This document shows positions 11,719 through 23,436 of a stretch of 64,000 nucleotides of DNA, piece by piece (the first letter of the stretch is position 1; each line of letters begins with the position of its first letter). This DNA is from Heliocidaris tuberculata (taxonomy: Eukaryota > Echinodermata > Echinoidea > Camarodonta > Echinometridae): assembly GCA_025618425.1 (NCBI GenBank), contig CM046838.1, forward strand, positions 13,478,010 to 13,542,009, given 5' to 3'. The position numbers were made by a program, and so were the translations under genes. The notes beneath the pieces were generated by a model. That model was not told the DNA's origin. It made no database searches and saw only the letters and a list, made by a program, of their open reading frames with translations.

Positions 11719-12095
11719 GTAGAGGTGTCGTAGTCAAGTGGTTTAAATACTTGACTGGAGTTGCGTAGGTCGTGGGTTCGATCCCCGGCATGGTACTTTT
11801 GTCCTTGAGCAAGGCATTTTATCTACATTGCTCCTCTCCACCCAGGTGTTAAGTGGGTATCCGGTAGGATGCGAACGTCAATGTGATTGGATCACTGACC
11901 AGTGGATCGGATTAGCATGTGCGCACCCATAAAAAGGCGACTGGCTGGAATATTCCCCAGTGGAGTGGAGAAGGTGCATACATTGTGTGCGGGCAAGCCT
12001 GAATCCGATGACCGGCGTAATAATGTATATCTGTAAAGCGTTTAGAAACATCGTATTAGGCGCTACATAAATCCAGTTTATTATGATTATTATCT
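11719..12095 (+). mobile_element. tRNA-derived SINE, near full length
   Basis: The 5' part is tRNA-like: an A-box-like GTAGTCAAGTGG at about 11730 and a B box GGGTTCGATCCCC at about 11774, followed by a conserved body (CCACCCAGGTGTTAAGTGGG) and a tail reading GGCGCTACATAAATCCAG and then ATT-rich repeats. Related fragments occur at 15.1-15.35, 17.29-17.40 and 31.39-31.49 kb. The tRNA-like head lacks a proper cloverleaf 3' end, so it is not a tRNA gene. Confidence 0.85.
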
Positions 12096-12579
12096 GCATA
12101 TGGATTTTGTGATGAATATTAAGAAACTATTGCCAGCGAATGGAATCATATTACAATGAAAGCCGTAAACTGTACACGAGAGCAGTTGGCCACACCTTCT
12201 GAACTTTTGTTTCTTTCTAAACGTTCAGGTGAAGACAATATTGACGTTGTGTACCTCAAAGGCAATATATCAACCAAAATCAATCACGGAACGATGAAAC
12301 ATCAGTTCTTTGAAGTTAATTCAAATTTTAAATGAATGAACCGATCGATTATTGACCATGCAGGTGGAGAAGGGGTGAGAGCAAGCATAGAGAGAGAGAA
12401 AGAGAGAGAGGGGGGGGGGGGCTGGTGAGAGCAAGCTCAGAAAAGAGAAAGAGGGAGAGGGAAAGAGAGAGAGAGAAAGAGAGAGAAAGGAGCTAGCAGT
12501 TGCAAATGGGGTTGTATTAGTGAATTTTACACGTTTGAAACTTAGTTATTAAAATCAACCCCTCTACCTCAGGAGTATT
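12096..12579. other. Intergenic DNA with purine-rich (GA)n tract
   Basis: Nothing gene-like. An AG-rich simple-sequence stretch with a short G-run lies at about 12390-12490. Confidence 0.4.
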
Positions 12580-13035
12580 TTGTTCAATCAAGATCTATTA
12601 CAAGGATAACCACTTTGATGAATATCTGAAACGAACTTGATATAATGACACTGTATCCGCTCACCCAAAGATCAACTGATGATTATCATGTCGTCATATA
12701 CAAAGGATCAATCCGTGCCCGCTCTTCTTGAGAAATTAAAAGATTTCACTTAAAAGTTGAAGCAGGACAAAATGATTTGCATGTAGTTTTGGCATTTGTT
12801 TTGATGTTTGTCTCCACCTTTCCGAAGCCGTGAACATTTAAACACTCTCTGGGATTGTCATCTTGGAAAGTGGTGATTTTTCTGAGCAGAGAGATAATTA
12901 ATTATAATTAAATGATAGTTATAGAGATTTTTTAAAAGGTTAACGGAGAGTAAACAACTATTTTGGATTTGGCATTACAATATCGTCTATTTTAAAAGGT
13001 AGGTCTGTAATGTGCAGAGGGGAGTAATGTTTGGG
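12580..13035 (+). repeat. Copy of the GPCR upstream region without a following gene
   Basis: Phrases such as AATCAAGATCT, CGAACTTGATATAAT, CACCCAAAGATCA and AATATCGTCTATTT occur in the same order as at 8.97-9.43 kb upstream of the receptor at 9715. Instead of a receptor, the sequence runs into poly(G/C)-bounded repeat DNA. It looks like the remains of a fifth duplication unit whose gene was lost or displaced. Confidence 0.6.
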
Positions 13036-14000
13036 GTCATAGGCGTAGCCAGTTGGGTGGGCAGAGGAGGCCACGGCCCTCCCCCGTTCATCTGCAAAAA
13101 AAAGTCATCCATGGAACGTATGGGTCAAGAACTAAACCCTACCCTTACAACTGTTTGGGTGTGAGTGTGGGCGTGAGTGTGTGTGTATGTGTTTTGTTTC
13201 AAGTATTCTTATATTTATTTCTTTTCAGTGAAATCAACAGATATACAGTAAAAGAACCATTACAGTCATGAATAAAGTATAAACAGAAACTTATACAATT
13301 TACGAGTAAATATATATATGGAAAAATGTATACATTCATGGAAGAACAAAGAATTTACACATATATGTACTTGTAATTCACTTAAAATCTCAGCTAACTT
13401 GAAATTATACAGATATACAACTAAAAATATACCTTTGCGTTATCTGCAAAAATGTATACATTCATGGACGCACAATAATTTATACAACTGAAAATATACC
13501 TTAAATATAACTATTCCTTTTATGTTTTTTTGTTTACTAAAATAAAAATGTATTACAGATAAAAAGGATAAAGAAAGAAAAAAAAAAAGAAAAATGAAAC
13601 ATGAGAGAGATGTGGAAAAAAAGAGAGACAGACATACCGGCACATCCCAACAGAATACCTCACCCCTTCAAGCCCCCCCCCCCCCCCCCCGCACTTCGTG
13701 ACTTGCAATAAGCGCAAGAATCTGCAGACAACCAATAACAAAAATTAAAGCAAAGTCCCTTGGGAGGGGATGTGTGTAAGTATGTGAATCTGTAATATTT
13801 CTACCCCCCCCCCCCCCCCCCGTTCAACAAGTCTGCCTTCGCCTGGCCTTCTGAGCTGAGCTGAAGACTTGCTACTCACATACGGAAAGCAACAAATCAT
13901 GTTCATCACATTCTAACTGTTCAGCTGTAACATTTCGTTGAATTCCCTGCTATTTTTTTTTTTTTTTTTTTTTTGGGGGGGGGGGGTATTTTCTTATCTG
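13036..14000. mobile_element. Poly(G/C)-rich MITE-like debris
   Basis: The left boundary motif AGGCGTAGCCAG at about 13043 resembles element ends elsewhere in the window. The segment contains C-runs at about 13673-13690 and 13804-13822 and a T-run/G-run at about 13953-13987, with (GT)n and A-rich simple sequence. No coding capacity. Exact element boundaries are not resolved. Confidence 0.45.
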
Positions 14001-14307
14001 TTCGTCTTTTGATGCTCTTTAGATGCTTTATCGCTTGGTTAAATCACGTGGCTTCTGTGGTATAAATGGTTCTAAAGTAATAGGCGTGCACTGTACTACG
14101 ACTGTTGTTCCATACTGACGTAAAGGAAAACTTTTAAGTCTTATGACCATTATGCATGCAGGCTATTGACATTTGAATTGATGAAATATATTGGATTACC
14201 AAGTGATGTAGCTATGGCGTACATGTACATAATTATGTACGGAAGTGGACTTTTTAAAGAACGAAATTAAGTTTTTCAAACGATAAAACAAGGTTTATTA
14301 AACTCAC

Positions 14308-14632
14308 CTGGCACAAGTAAGACCTCGTTTGGCCAAAACAATCCACCGTTGAGCTCCTCTACATCTAGTCTTCTCACTTCTCCTTCATCTATGATCTGTT
14401 GTGCAATATCTCGAACGATGTAGTTCGAATCCAGAGTACCAGGTATGGCAGAGAAGGTGCTGATACTGAGGTCGTAGCCGCCTACGCCACCCGGACGAGG
14501 TTCGATGGCTGTGAAGGCTGGGTTACGAATAAGAAACCAGCCTAAATCTCTGACTGTCCAAGCCCAAGAATGAGCTGGAAAGAATAAGCCTAAGATGGCG
14601 ATCAAGATGCCGAGGTTGGGTGATATAGCCAT
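14308..14632 (-). CDS. First coding exon of a secreted protein of unknown family
   Basis: The frame from the ATG at 14632 encodes a hydrophobic signal-peptide-like N-terminus (MAISPNLGILIAILGLFF), then a compact region containing VGGYDLSISTF, YIVRDIAQQI and LFWPNEVLLVP. At 14308 the sequence reads CCAG followed by GTGAGT, a strong splice donor, so about 108 codons belong to this exon. I found no convincing following exons before the window reaches the GPCR cluster on the other strand, so the rest is either in short exons I cannot see or missing. The pattern vaguely recalls beta-propeller-type secreted proteins, but I would not assign a family. Same strand as the methyltransferase pseudogene, 3.3 kb downstream of it. 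Confidence 0.6.
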
Positions 14633-15124
14633 TTTAAGATCCGATTTACAGTGCTCAACAACAATCTTGTAAAGTTTGATCAGAGTTGAGGAAGCTACAC
14701 TGCCATTACCGGTTGGTAATGGTCATTCTTTTGTTTTCATTCAGGCATACAAATAGAACAATACTCCACTCGTTATCTAGTTACAAATTAACAGGTCAAC
14801 TGTAATCAATTAGTTACTATAACTCCTTGTTGTAGTCAATTGGACGAGTAGTGAGGTGCGTCCCCTATCGTGCATTTGATATCTTCAGAGTTTCAAAGGT
14901 CACATTTGGTGTTAACCAAGTGTTTATTTCTAACATAGATAATGATAATATAACCACCCTTTTCAGTCTGAACTGAGTTGGTGATGCATTTTTCACAGTA
15001 CGAAATCAAATAATTACATATTTTTACTTTTTTGCTTTTTTTTTCAATTTTACTAATATCCCATCGTGGCTAGGCCTATAAGGTAAATAGGCGTGATCTA
15101 TATGGGCATGACTATAGCTACATT
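14633..15124. other. Upstream of the secreted-protein exon
   Basis: Presumably holds the promoter of the minus-strand exon at 14632; no specific element is recognised. Confidence 0.3.
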
Positions 15125-15352
15125 TATTTTGCGCACATAATCTATCCAAGAAGATGCTCAAAGCGCCTACAAGTTTTGTTATTACCCTGGATTTAGCCCA
15201 GATGCCCTAAGGCCCTGAATGCATTTAAGAAATAAATTCCTACCAGATATCAATTTACTATACCTGGGTGGAGAGTGGCAAATGTAGATTAATGTCTTGC
15301 CAAAGGGAAGTTCGTTGACGTGTCCATTAATTAGACCACGACACCTCGATTA
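15125..15352 (-). mobile_element. Degraded SINE (minus orientation)
   Basis: Read on the minus strand it begins GAGGTGTCGTGGTC, passes CTCTCCACCCAGGTAT and ends near GTAGGCGCTTTGAGC. This is the same order as the SINE at 11719-12095, but the B-box region is lost. Confidence 0.65.
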
Positions 15353-16059
15353 GTTTACCGACAAATCATAAGCACTAGTAATAAAAATGAAATATAATTT
15401 GGTCTTATTTATCCAGGGTAGCTACATCAGTATTAATACTGCTCTTACTTCGGGCCCTGCAATCTTTTTTGCGTCAGAAAAACTTTGTTACCTATGATAT
15501 AAAAATTTAGTTCCTATCATTGTTTCAGAATATTTGTTAAGGGTATACTGCTCATCCCCCGACTAGAAAGAAATTGAACTAGCGTTATAGATATAGGACC
15601 TACAAGTTTTAAAACAAATATTATTCCTTATTTTAGATTTCAAATAGTGATACGCAAAGTTAGTTACATCGAAATACGTAGTATTTTGAGCCTTGAGATT
15701 GGGGGAAAAGACCAAAAGTTGCTACAAGTCAATGAGCAGTCATGCATCTAGCACGATATCCCTATGATTCACAGCCGACATGGCCATTTCTCCTACTGTA
15801 TATACTGGAGAATAAGCGAGGGTCTGGTTTGTAGGCCATCTAACTCAATAAGGGATCAGTACTCGGAATAATATGAACCCATTTATACTCAATAATACTG
15901 AAACAATCAAAAAGCAGACATTGTGTTGGTCAATATCTCATCGCACACAGATGTGTATGTACGCCCTCTAATTGAGTTTTAAGCAAAATAAATGCAAACA
16001 AAATCTCGCACTATTTCGATTTTCTGTTGTGATGAGACCAGGATGAGACTATATGAGAA

Positions 16060-16345
16060 AATGAAAAAGGGTTCATATTTCCGAAGGTTCGTAATTCCGA
16101 GAAGTTATATAGGGCTGTACTGCACAAACCCTATATCAAATAGAAATTATGAACCCTTTTTGATTTTCGGAATCATGAACCATTTTTCATTTTCGGAATT
16201 ACGAACCCTATTTCGTTTTCGGAATTATAACCTTCGGAATAATGAACCTTCTGAGAAATGCATCAAAACTATGTTCCCTGCTATGGGAAATTTGTGTTTG
16301 TTTTTTTGTTTTGTTTTGGAATTACAAAACTTCAGGAAAACGAGT
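16060..16345. repeat. Degenerate TTCGGAATTATGAACC-type minisatellite, array 1
   Basis: Variants of the phrase CGGAATTATGAACC (also ATTCCGA, ACGAACC) recur every ~20-35 bp, interleaved with CCTTTTTCATTTT. The open frame across it is a by-product. A related, longer array is at 19.27-19.97 kb. Confidence 0.75.
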
Positions 16346-16610
16346 ACCCCCCCCCCCTTGTTTGTTACCTCCAAATAAATGGCCTTAATAAAATGGAGAA
16401 AGAAAGGGAAGAAGAAACGGGCGGGAAAAAGGGGAATATACAATTATACAAAAACACCAATGTTTGTTATTATTAAGTAATTGAATTTTGTCATTTACTT
16501 TCACAGTTATTCAATTTGATGTTAATTATTTCTACTCCGAGACTTGCCAATATATATCATAACGTATAGTCTTACAATGACCCTATACGCCGAGCTTTCC
16601 ACACAGCAGC

Positions 16611-16661
16611 TATACACATACACACACACACACACACACACCCACACACACACACACACAA
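16611..16661. repeat. (CA)n microsatellite
   Basis: About 50 bp of near-perfect CA dinucleotide repeat with one CCC interruption. Confidence 0.9.
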
Positions 16662-17050
16662 CAGAAACGCACGAAACAGACATTTATTAACAGCTTCCAA
16701 ACGACGATTTTATTTACATTTGACAACGCAATATCAAGCGTTATACATGGAACATGACTTAGGATGAAACATTTTTTTCTTATACTGCTTTAGCATATAA
16801 AAATCTGCAGATGAAAGTTGTACACGTGAAAACATAATATACGATTTACATGATTCCCTTCATAATATTACGATGAATATCTGTACAGTAAGTGGATGAA
16901 AACAGAAAGTATAAAATATGGGGTAGTATTAAAAAATATAAAGTATGAGGTAATTCTAATAATAGGCTAACATTTTAAAACTAGTCTCCTCGGATTTGTC
17001 TACCTATCTCTGGTAAAGCTTCCGTATGTGATAATTATCCAAATGATAAA

Positions 17051-17289
<239 letters not shown>

Positions 17290-17400
17290 GCTTTAGCCGA
17301 GCTACCATGATAAGGCACTATAGCATTCCAGGAATTTCTTCCTACTACTTACTTCACCTGGGTGGGAAGCGCCAAGTATCAATCCCTATCCAGTATCCAT
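17290..17400 (-). mobile_element. SINE fragment (minus orientation)
   Basis: On the minus strand it contains TTCCCACCCAGGTGAAGTA, the conserved SINE body phrase, next to the AAT tract that corresponds to the SINE tail region. Confidence 0.5.
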
Positions 17401-17806
17401 AATTATACAAATGATTACAATTATGTAACAAAATCAATAAATGGAATGCATTTCATGATGACATGAATTTTAGAATCAGTATTTTGAAATACGGTTATGA
17501 AACACAGTTTTGAAACGCTGTTTCTTTCTACCACTCTGTCTTATATAGCTCTTTTCTTGCGGCAAATTAAGGCTCTGCCACTGGATTCGCACACCGCAAT
17601 GAATGAGTCCTGAAAATGTATTTCTGCGAAAAAGAAGATCAAGAAAAAAAAAACTCCTGAGACAACCGTGTTGTAACTAAACACGTATCAAAACGCTGAT
17701 TCTGGCCTGAAAAAAAAGGAGCTCTAAACGCTCCCTTACTTCATGTACTTAGTAACAAAATTATAAAATTGAGAATCAAGTAACAACGGAGTACCGGACA
17801 TTGTCT

Positions 17807-17872
17807 TTAATGATGCTTGTAAGCAACACAAATACCATCAGTATTCCTATCTTTAATTTAGACCGATTCTAA
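17807..17872 (-). pseudogene. Relic of the last exon of a third methyltransferase copy
   Basis: Read on the minus strand this short stretch encodes NTDGICVAYKHH followed by TAA. It matches the C-terminus of the two neighbouring paralogues (NSDGIYVAYKPH and NTDGIYVAYKPH). It sits 18 bp past the stop of the pseudogene's exon 6 and is preceded by an in-frame stop, so it is a decayed fragment. It points to a former tandem copy on this side. Confidence 0.65.
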
Positions 17873-17889
17873 CTGCTGAACAGATTTCT

Positions 17890-18113
17890 CTAGTGCGGTT
17901 TGTAGGCAACATAAATACCATCGCTATTCGTATATCTAATTTCAACCGAGTCGACGAACCCTGTTTCTTTGATAGCGTTAGGCGGGACGAAGCCCTCTTG
18001 ATATTCCTCCATGTACGGCTCGGGGCCATGATCGCCGGTCACGTTCCAGTGATAACCCCATGTGTTACGCTCGACGTTGAACTCACGCCATGTCGGGTTC
18101 GTCCAGTACCATA
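17890..18113 (-). pseudogene. Methyltransferase copy A, exon 6
   Basis: 224 bp from acceptor TTTACAG to TAG at 17890-17892. Encodes the C-terminal VWYWTNPTWREFNVERNT region, colinear with copy B. Confidence 0.85.
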
Positions 18114-18385
18114 CTGTAAAGACAGAATGAAATAATATGAGTTGGGCCACAGGGTTAATTCATATGAACTTCAATGGTTGCACTCTCTAAAAAATATCGA
18201 GTGATCACTGATGTGACTCGAGGTATACTTGTTGGCAAGAGGGGAGGGATAGCAGCAATTTTTTTCTGACCCATTATTTTTTCTCAAGTACCCATCGAAT
18301 CCAACTATGGACTTCTCCTCTCCCCTTTTAAAATGTTACAGCGGCGCCCCTGTGATTATCCTAAAAGATACATTCTTCAATTTAC

Positions 18386-18605
18386 CATTAAATCCACTGA
18401 GTACTCCACCCGGCTTCAGCACCCTGAATGCTTCATCGAGTAACCTCTTCGCATTCGTTGCTGGCATCTCATGAAGAACGTACGTGAACTGAACGATGTC
18501 GAAATACTTGTCGCTGAACTGCTGAAAGGGATATTTTCGCCGTCTCCCTGGTAGAAATGGATGTTGTTCATATGCCGTGCTCCGTCGTTCCAAATTCGAC
18601 AAAAT
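18386..18605 (-). pseudogene. Methyltransferase copy A, exon 5, with 8-bp frameshifting insertion
   Basis: Acceptor CTTTAG, donor G|GTAAAT. 220 bp against 212 in copy B. The extra 8 bp follow GATATCCCTTTCAGC-type sequence (minus-strand reading CCTTTCAGCAGTTCAGCGAC, near 18515-18535). Upstream frame: FCRIWNDGARH to GDGENIPF. Downstream frame: FSDKYFDIVQFTYVLHEMP to RVLKPGG. The two frames do not connect. Confidence 0.82.
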
Positions 18606-19087
18606 CTAAAGTAAAGCGAAAAAAAAAAAAACCAATTGTAAATTTATTTTGGTGTGTTTGTCATTATGATGATCTCATCAATAACAAAACAATGGGAAAA
18701 ATATTATATTTCAGGATGAATTTTTGCAAGTTCAAGTTCAAATTAATCTTTAAAAAAGATACAATATAAATATTTAAATATATAATTACAAATACATAGA
18801 AAAAAAATGATTTACAATATAGAAAACGGAGACAAAAAAAAAAAGGAAAAAAAAAGGAGTAGGCCTAGAATTGGACTTTATGTAAGGATTAATTGTAAAA
18901 GAACTGCTTGGGACCTGTCTAGGCAATGACCAGGTAAACATTTATTAATTAAATGCATAACTCACATGATGCAAATAAGCGAAAATGTATAAATCTAAAT
19001 CATTCATTAGGTGCCTGCAAGGTCAACAAGTTGATTTCTTGCTCGCTAGTTTGACTCATTTGATTAATTGCTTACTTGCTTGACTGC

Positions 19088-19145
19088 CTGATCGACTGAT
19101 TGATTTATAGACGAATGAAATTATTCGTCTAATCAGTCAATCGAA
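19088..19145. repeat. Short hairpin in intron 4 of the pseudogene
   Basis: TAGACGAAT and ATTCGTCTA face each other across a 6-bp loop, flanked by GACTGATT and ATCAGTC, giving a stem of about 16 bp with one interruption. Confidence 0.6.
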
Positions 19146-19274
19146 CTATTAGACGAATTAAATTATTCTGCAATGAATATCAAACGATGGAGTTGAATTC
19201 AATTAGATGGAATTTCTCTTTAACACAAAATGATGTTTTGACCGGATAAAAACAGAAAGGTACGTTGTGAAAAC

Positions 19275-19975
19275 ATTCATAATTCCGAAGGTTTGTAATT
19301 CCGAAAATTTGATAGAACCCTACATCATTTTCTGTAATTAAAAACCTTCGGAATAATGGACCCTATTCAGGGGCGGCGCCAGGGTATTTTGATAGGAGGG
19401 GCAAGACAACCTAAAGATGACGTCATATTCTTTCTCCATTAAATAACAGGGGTAATATAGAGTTATATGTTTAAGACCTCTCTTTTTAATACTCCTCTTT
19501 CTTCTTTCTTCCCTTTTCTTCCCTTTTCTTCCTCCTTTTCTTCTTTTTTCTTCTTCTTTTTTTTCTTTTTTTCACTACTTGAAAAATCATAGGGGGGGGG
19601 GCGGTCGCCCCTCTGCCCCCCTGTAGCGCCGCCCCTGACCCTATTTCATTTTCAGAATTATGAACCCTTTTTCATTTTTGGAAGTACGAACTTCAGATAA
19701 ACAAAACTTCGGAATAACGAATCTTCGGAATTACGAACCTACGGAGTAATGCAGCAAATGTTCTGAATTATGAACCTTTTTTTCATTTTCGGAAGTACGA
19801 ACCTTCAGATAAACAAAACTTCGGAATAACGAATCTTCGGAATTACGAACCTACGAAGTAACGCAGCAAATGTTCTGAATTATGAACCTTTTTTCATTTT
19901 CGGAATTATGAACCCCTTGGTATGGGAAATTTGTGTTTCGGAATTATGAACCTTCGGAAAAACGAGTGCCCTCGT
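19275..19975. repeat. TTCGGAATTATGAACC-type minisatellite, array 2, interrupted by a GC-rich element
   Basis: The same phrases as at 16.06-16.35 kb recur here, including two nearly identical ~115-bp blocks (about 19650-19760 and 19765-19875). An inserted element at about 19369-19637 opens with GGGGCGGCGCCAGGG and closes with AGCGCCGCCCCTGAC, that is, inverted ends, and holds CTT-rich simple sequence and a G-run. Confidence 0.7.
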
Positions 19976-20281
19976 ATTGAAGCGGCGTCAATCAGGTCAG
20001 TTTGAAGATCGTCGATTCAGACTAGACCTTGTATTGTTGACGTCACTCATGTACAATTTTTCATTACCTAATAATATTCTTATCTTCAGTTTATGTGGTC
20101 AGTTAAGATGGTGATAGCAATGAGATAATAAGTGATTTGTTTGAATAAGACAGGAGGTTTATCATTTGTGTCCACAATCAAAGGCATCGCAAAAAGGAGT
20201 TGTCGAGTGTTACACTCAAAACTCCTACTCAAATTTTCCATCGGCAATACAAATTTGTTTCGGAAAAACCTAAAATTGTTA

Positions 20282-20285
<4 letters not shown>

Positions 20286-20314
<29 letters not shown>
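20286..20314. repeat. (TA)n microsatellite
   Basis: About 14 TA units. Confidence 0.9.
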
Positions 20315-20316
<2 letters not shown>

Positions 20317-21355
20317 ATGATAGCGGCAAATGGAAAAAGTGAGTTTTCGTTCTCAAATCACAATATATTTCTCCATTTTTATAGTTCTTTTATAAGTCTT
20401 TTATAGTTCTCTTCTGCGCCCGGCCCACATTCAGAATCAAAGTTTAAAGCACGAAAATCAAATATACATTAAGAGGTTAACAAAGTGATTTGAATATATC
20501 AGATTTAATTAAGTTATCATGAACATGTGAACTCGTTTTCATACAATCTGGAAATAGACCTAAATTCTATTTGAACTCTTTTCTAATACTATTTTTATGA
20601 CATCATCTGTAGTTTCATAGATTTGTAGGATAAGCAGACTTTGACCCATGGTAGTGGTTAAAATATATACACGGGCATAAAAGTTTACTGCACTATATAA
20701 TCAGTAAAGCATAATCATCTTCGAGGAAAGTAGGTAATGTCATCGAACATTTGGCCATGAAATACGAATAGATTCATCGGTAACAAACAAATTGATTCAG
20801 TGCAAATACGTAAGGTGCATTAGTCTGTTAGTCGGTATGATAATTATGTCTGGTAATTTGATTTCCTAAAGTGAGATAATATACCTTCTCCAATCGGAAG
20901 CAAGCAGTGGTCTCATTAATTTGGCATTGTTTATAATAGATCTATACCACTTCTGTTTGTGTGTATTTCTCTGTATACATATATTGTATATACACACATA
21001 AGTGGGTGCGTGTATGTGTGTGTGTACCTAGAACAAATTTAAATGATTGAAAATTAATTAAATCAACCAAGTCAGATAATTCAAAGCTCATCACATACAT
21101 TAAATTATTTCTTAAAATGATTATAATGTGCTTGTCCCCCTGTTGAGCGATATTGTCTCTATGTACTTATTTTATCTTAATTTATCTTTTTTCACCTTAT
21201 TTAATTTCCAGGAACACAAAGTATTATAAATATAACAATAACAAAGAATACATCTATTCATCCATGCATATCCTTGGCTTTACCCTACTTAATCATTTAC
21301 TGCATCTATCCATCTACTAACCCATGTATACTATTTTCCCATCAAGCACTCTTAC

Positions 21356-21586
21356 CTTACGTATGGAGCTGCAAGATCAATGCCAATGACTTCTGCGTTT
21401 GGATAAAGTTCTCCATAAGCGAAGGAGCTGTAGCAACATCCTGATCCGATATCCAGGATTCTCCTGACTGGGGTGTGACTTCCATGAAGATCTTTCACCC
21501 ATGTTTTAATCAGATCCTCATTCAAGAAGTTGTACTTGTTGTTGGTCATGTAGGAGAGACGTACACTACGAAGGTCCAGGTAACCC
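21356..21586 (-). pseudogene. Methyltransferase copy A, exon 4 (SAM-binding motif I)
   Basis: 231 bp, acceptor TTCCAG, donor AG|GTAAGA. Carries RRILDIGSGCCYSSFAYGEL, the glycine-rich SAM loop, and the beta-2 acidic end VIGIDLA. Confidence 0.87.
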
Positions 21587-22260
21587 CTGGAAATTAAGAA
21601 GAAGAAGAAGAGAGAAGGAATGGCTGATAAGGAAGAGAATAAAATGATAGCAGTGTGTCTAAACTTTCATACTGATCACTTGAGGATGATATGCAAAGGA
21701 TGAACCACAGAAGAATTGTTGGTATAAGCAGGAGTTATGATAACTCCTTGGTATAAGGCTAGAGGCCTGTGCACTCATCTCATTTGCAAACTAAAGATTT
21801 GGTGTTTAGTGGGTGACTGACTGTCTACAAAACCTAAATTTTGGTTTCTTGAACCTCAGACATGGTGGGCATTCCATCTCGTGAACCTTTAAAAACGTTG
21901 TCAGTCCAATAAGACCAAACTTTGGTCTCTTGGGCCTCCGTTCTTTTAACCTTCCGACAAGTCACTGCAAGCCCCACGAGACCGAAGGTATCGATCTCAT
22001 GTATCTTTTGTCTTGTGATCTTTCAGTCTCAAGGATGTTTAGTTTTGTGAACATTTTTGTTAAATGGGATGTCCCCTTGTATATTGATTCAGCCTTGATC
22101 CTCGTCACACATTTAACATGCCATAGGGTAACCTCAAAGATACTGCCCTCCTCAAATGACACTTTTTCCTCTTAATGAAACCATGATGTTTATAGTTTGG
22201 TAAGTGGTTGATGATTCTATATTGATGATGGATACTTTGCCCTTGATTGACTGAACTTAC

Positions 22261-22439
22261 TCAGGCATGAAGTGGACATAAGTCTTGGTGTAGTGGTAAG
22301 GCATCCTAACCGTCTCGTTCACTCCTGGTGCCCATACATCAGCATCACCTACCTCGCCCATGTAAGATGGAGTAGTTGCCATCCATTGCTTCAAGTAATT
22401 GAAGTATTCATCCAGTGGGAAGTCCTCTCTTCTGAATGC
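22261..22439 (-). pseudogene. Methyltransferase copy A, exon 3
   Basis: 179 bp, phase 0 to 2, acceptor GGAAG, donor GA|GTAAGT. Encodes the AFRREDFPLDEYFNYLKQW region, which aligns with copy B without gaps. Confidence 0.85.
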
Positions 22440-23136
22440 CTTCCCATCGAAATAAGTGAGAGAAGACATTTACCGATGTCTGTATTTGATGTTATAATAT
22501 ATGTTACTATGATTATTATTCATTATGTACATCTATTTTTTGTAATGTCAATGAAGGACGAATGTCTGTGTTTTTAAATGTGGATCAATACAGTCTGAAT
22601 CCTTATCTGATTCTTTATTGATATAGCTGAGCTTGATGTAAATTAGAACAAACATTTTAAGAGCATTCCGATACATACTCAAAGAAATCTTAAGTCTTCA
22701 GTGTAACAGCACCAGTATCTATGTAATTTCAACACTTTTTCACTGTTGCATATTGTTAGCCCATCGAGACAAGAGGCGGTAAACAGTCTAAAAAAGAATC
22801 AGAGAGAAAGAGAGAGAGAGAAAAAAAAAACAGGAAAAATTAAAAATAGACGATTAAAGTGCGCTTTAGGAAAAGGGTGCCATGCACTCCTGAAAGAGTT
22901 GTTGGTGTTGCATCTGGTGCAAAGTTAACATAAACTATCAACTAAGACAACTATCCAGAGGTGCATGATTGATCAACAGGCGTGCGGAAACCTTGCTCCA
23001 CGTCACCGGAGGGGGGGGGGGGGGCGTATACAAGCTGTACCCTCGGCTGTGGATAAGTGGGGAAATGTAACTAAGTTATATTTCCCTGGGATAAGCCACC
23101 AAATATCCTGAATAATGTAACCTTGTAAATATTTAC

Positions 23137-23436
23137 CTGTACGAATAAATAGTTCTCAAATGCAGTGATGGGACCAAACCCATCTTCCAGAGTTTCAAAT
23201 ACTGGTGGTTCTGGCTGGAAGGCGGGTAAACGATCGACTAGAATCATCTCCATGAACGTGATGAATTTGGTAAAGTAGTCGATCTCGTTCCCATCCCAGT
23301 TGATACCGAGGAAATCGTGGAAGACCTGGTTGTCGACCAGGGAAGCTCTGGAGATGACGCGATAGAGGTAATCGTTGAGCAAGGTTATAGTGGCGCTTGC
23401 TCGTGTTGGTAAATCCATCTCATAGTAGTATAGTAC
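23137..23436 (-). pseudogene. Methyltransferase copy A, exon 2, with 8-bp frameshifting insertion
   Basis: The acceptor TTTAG is at 23437-23441 and the donor CAG|GTAAAT at 23137. It is 300 bp against 292 bp in copy B. The extra bases lie within about 23424-23434, where the sequence reads GTACTATACTACTATGAG against GTACCATGAG in copy B. The downstream frame (MDLPTRASATITLLNDYL) is intact but cannot be joined to exon 1 in frame. Confidence 0.8.

Noticed and set aside
11719..11800. Possible tRNA gene (A and B boxes present)
   Set aside because: The acceptor stem and 3' end do not close; the body and tail match other SINE copies in the window.
16225..16476. Frames over the TTCGGAATTATGAACC array
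   Set aside because: Explained by the minisatellite.
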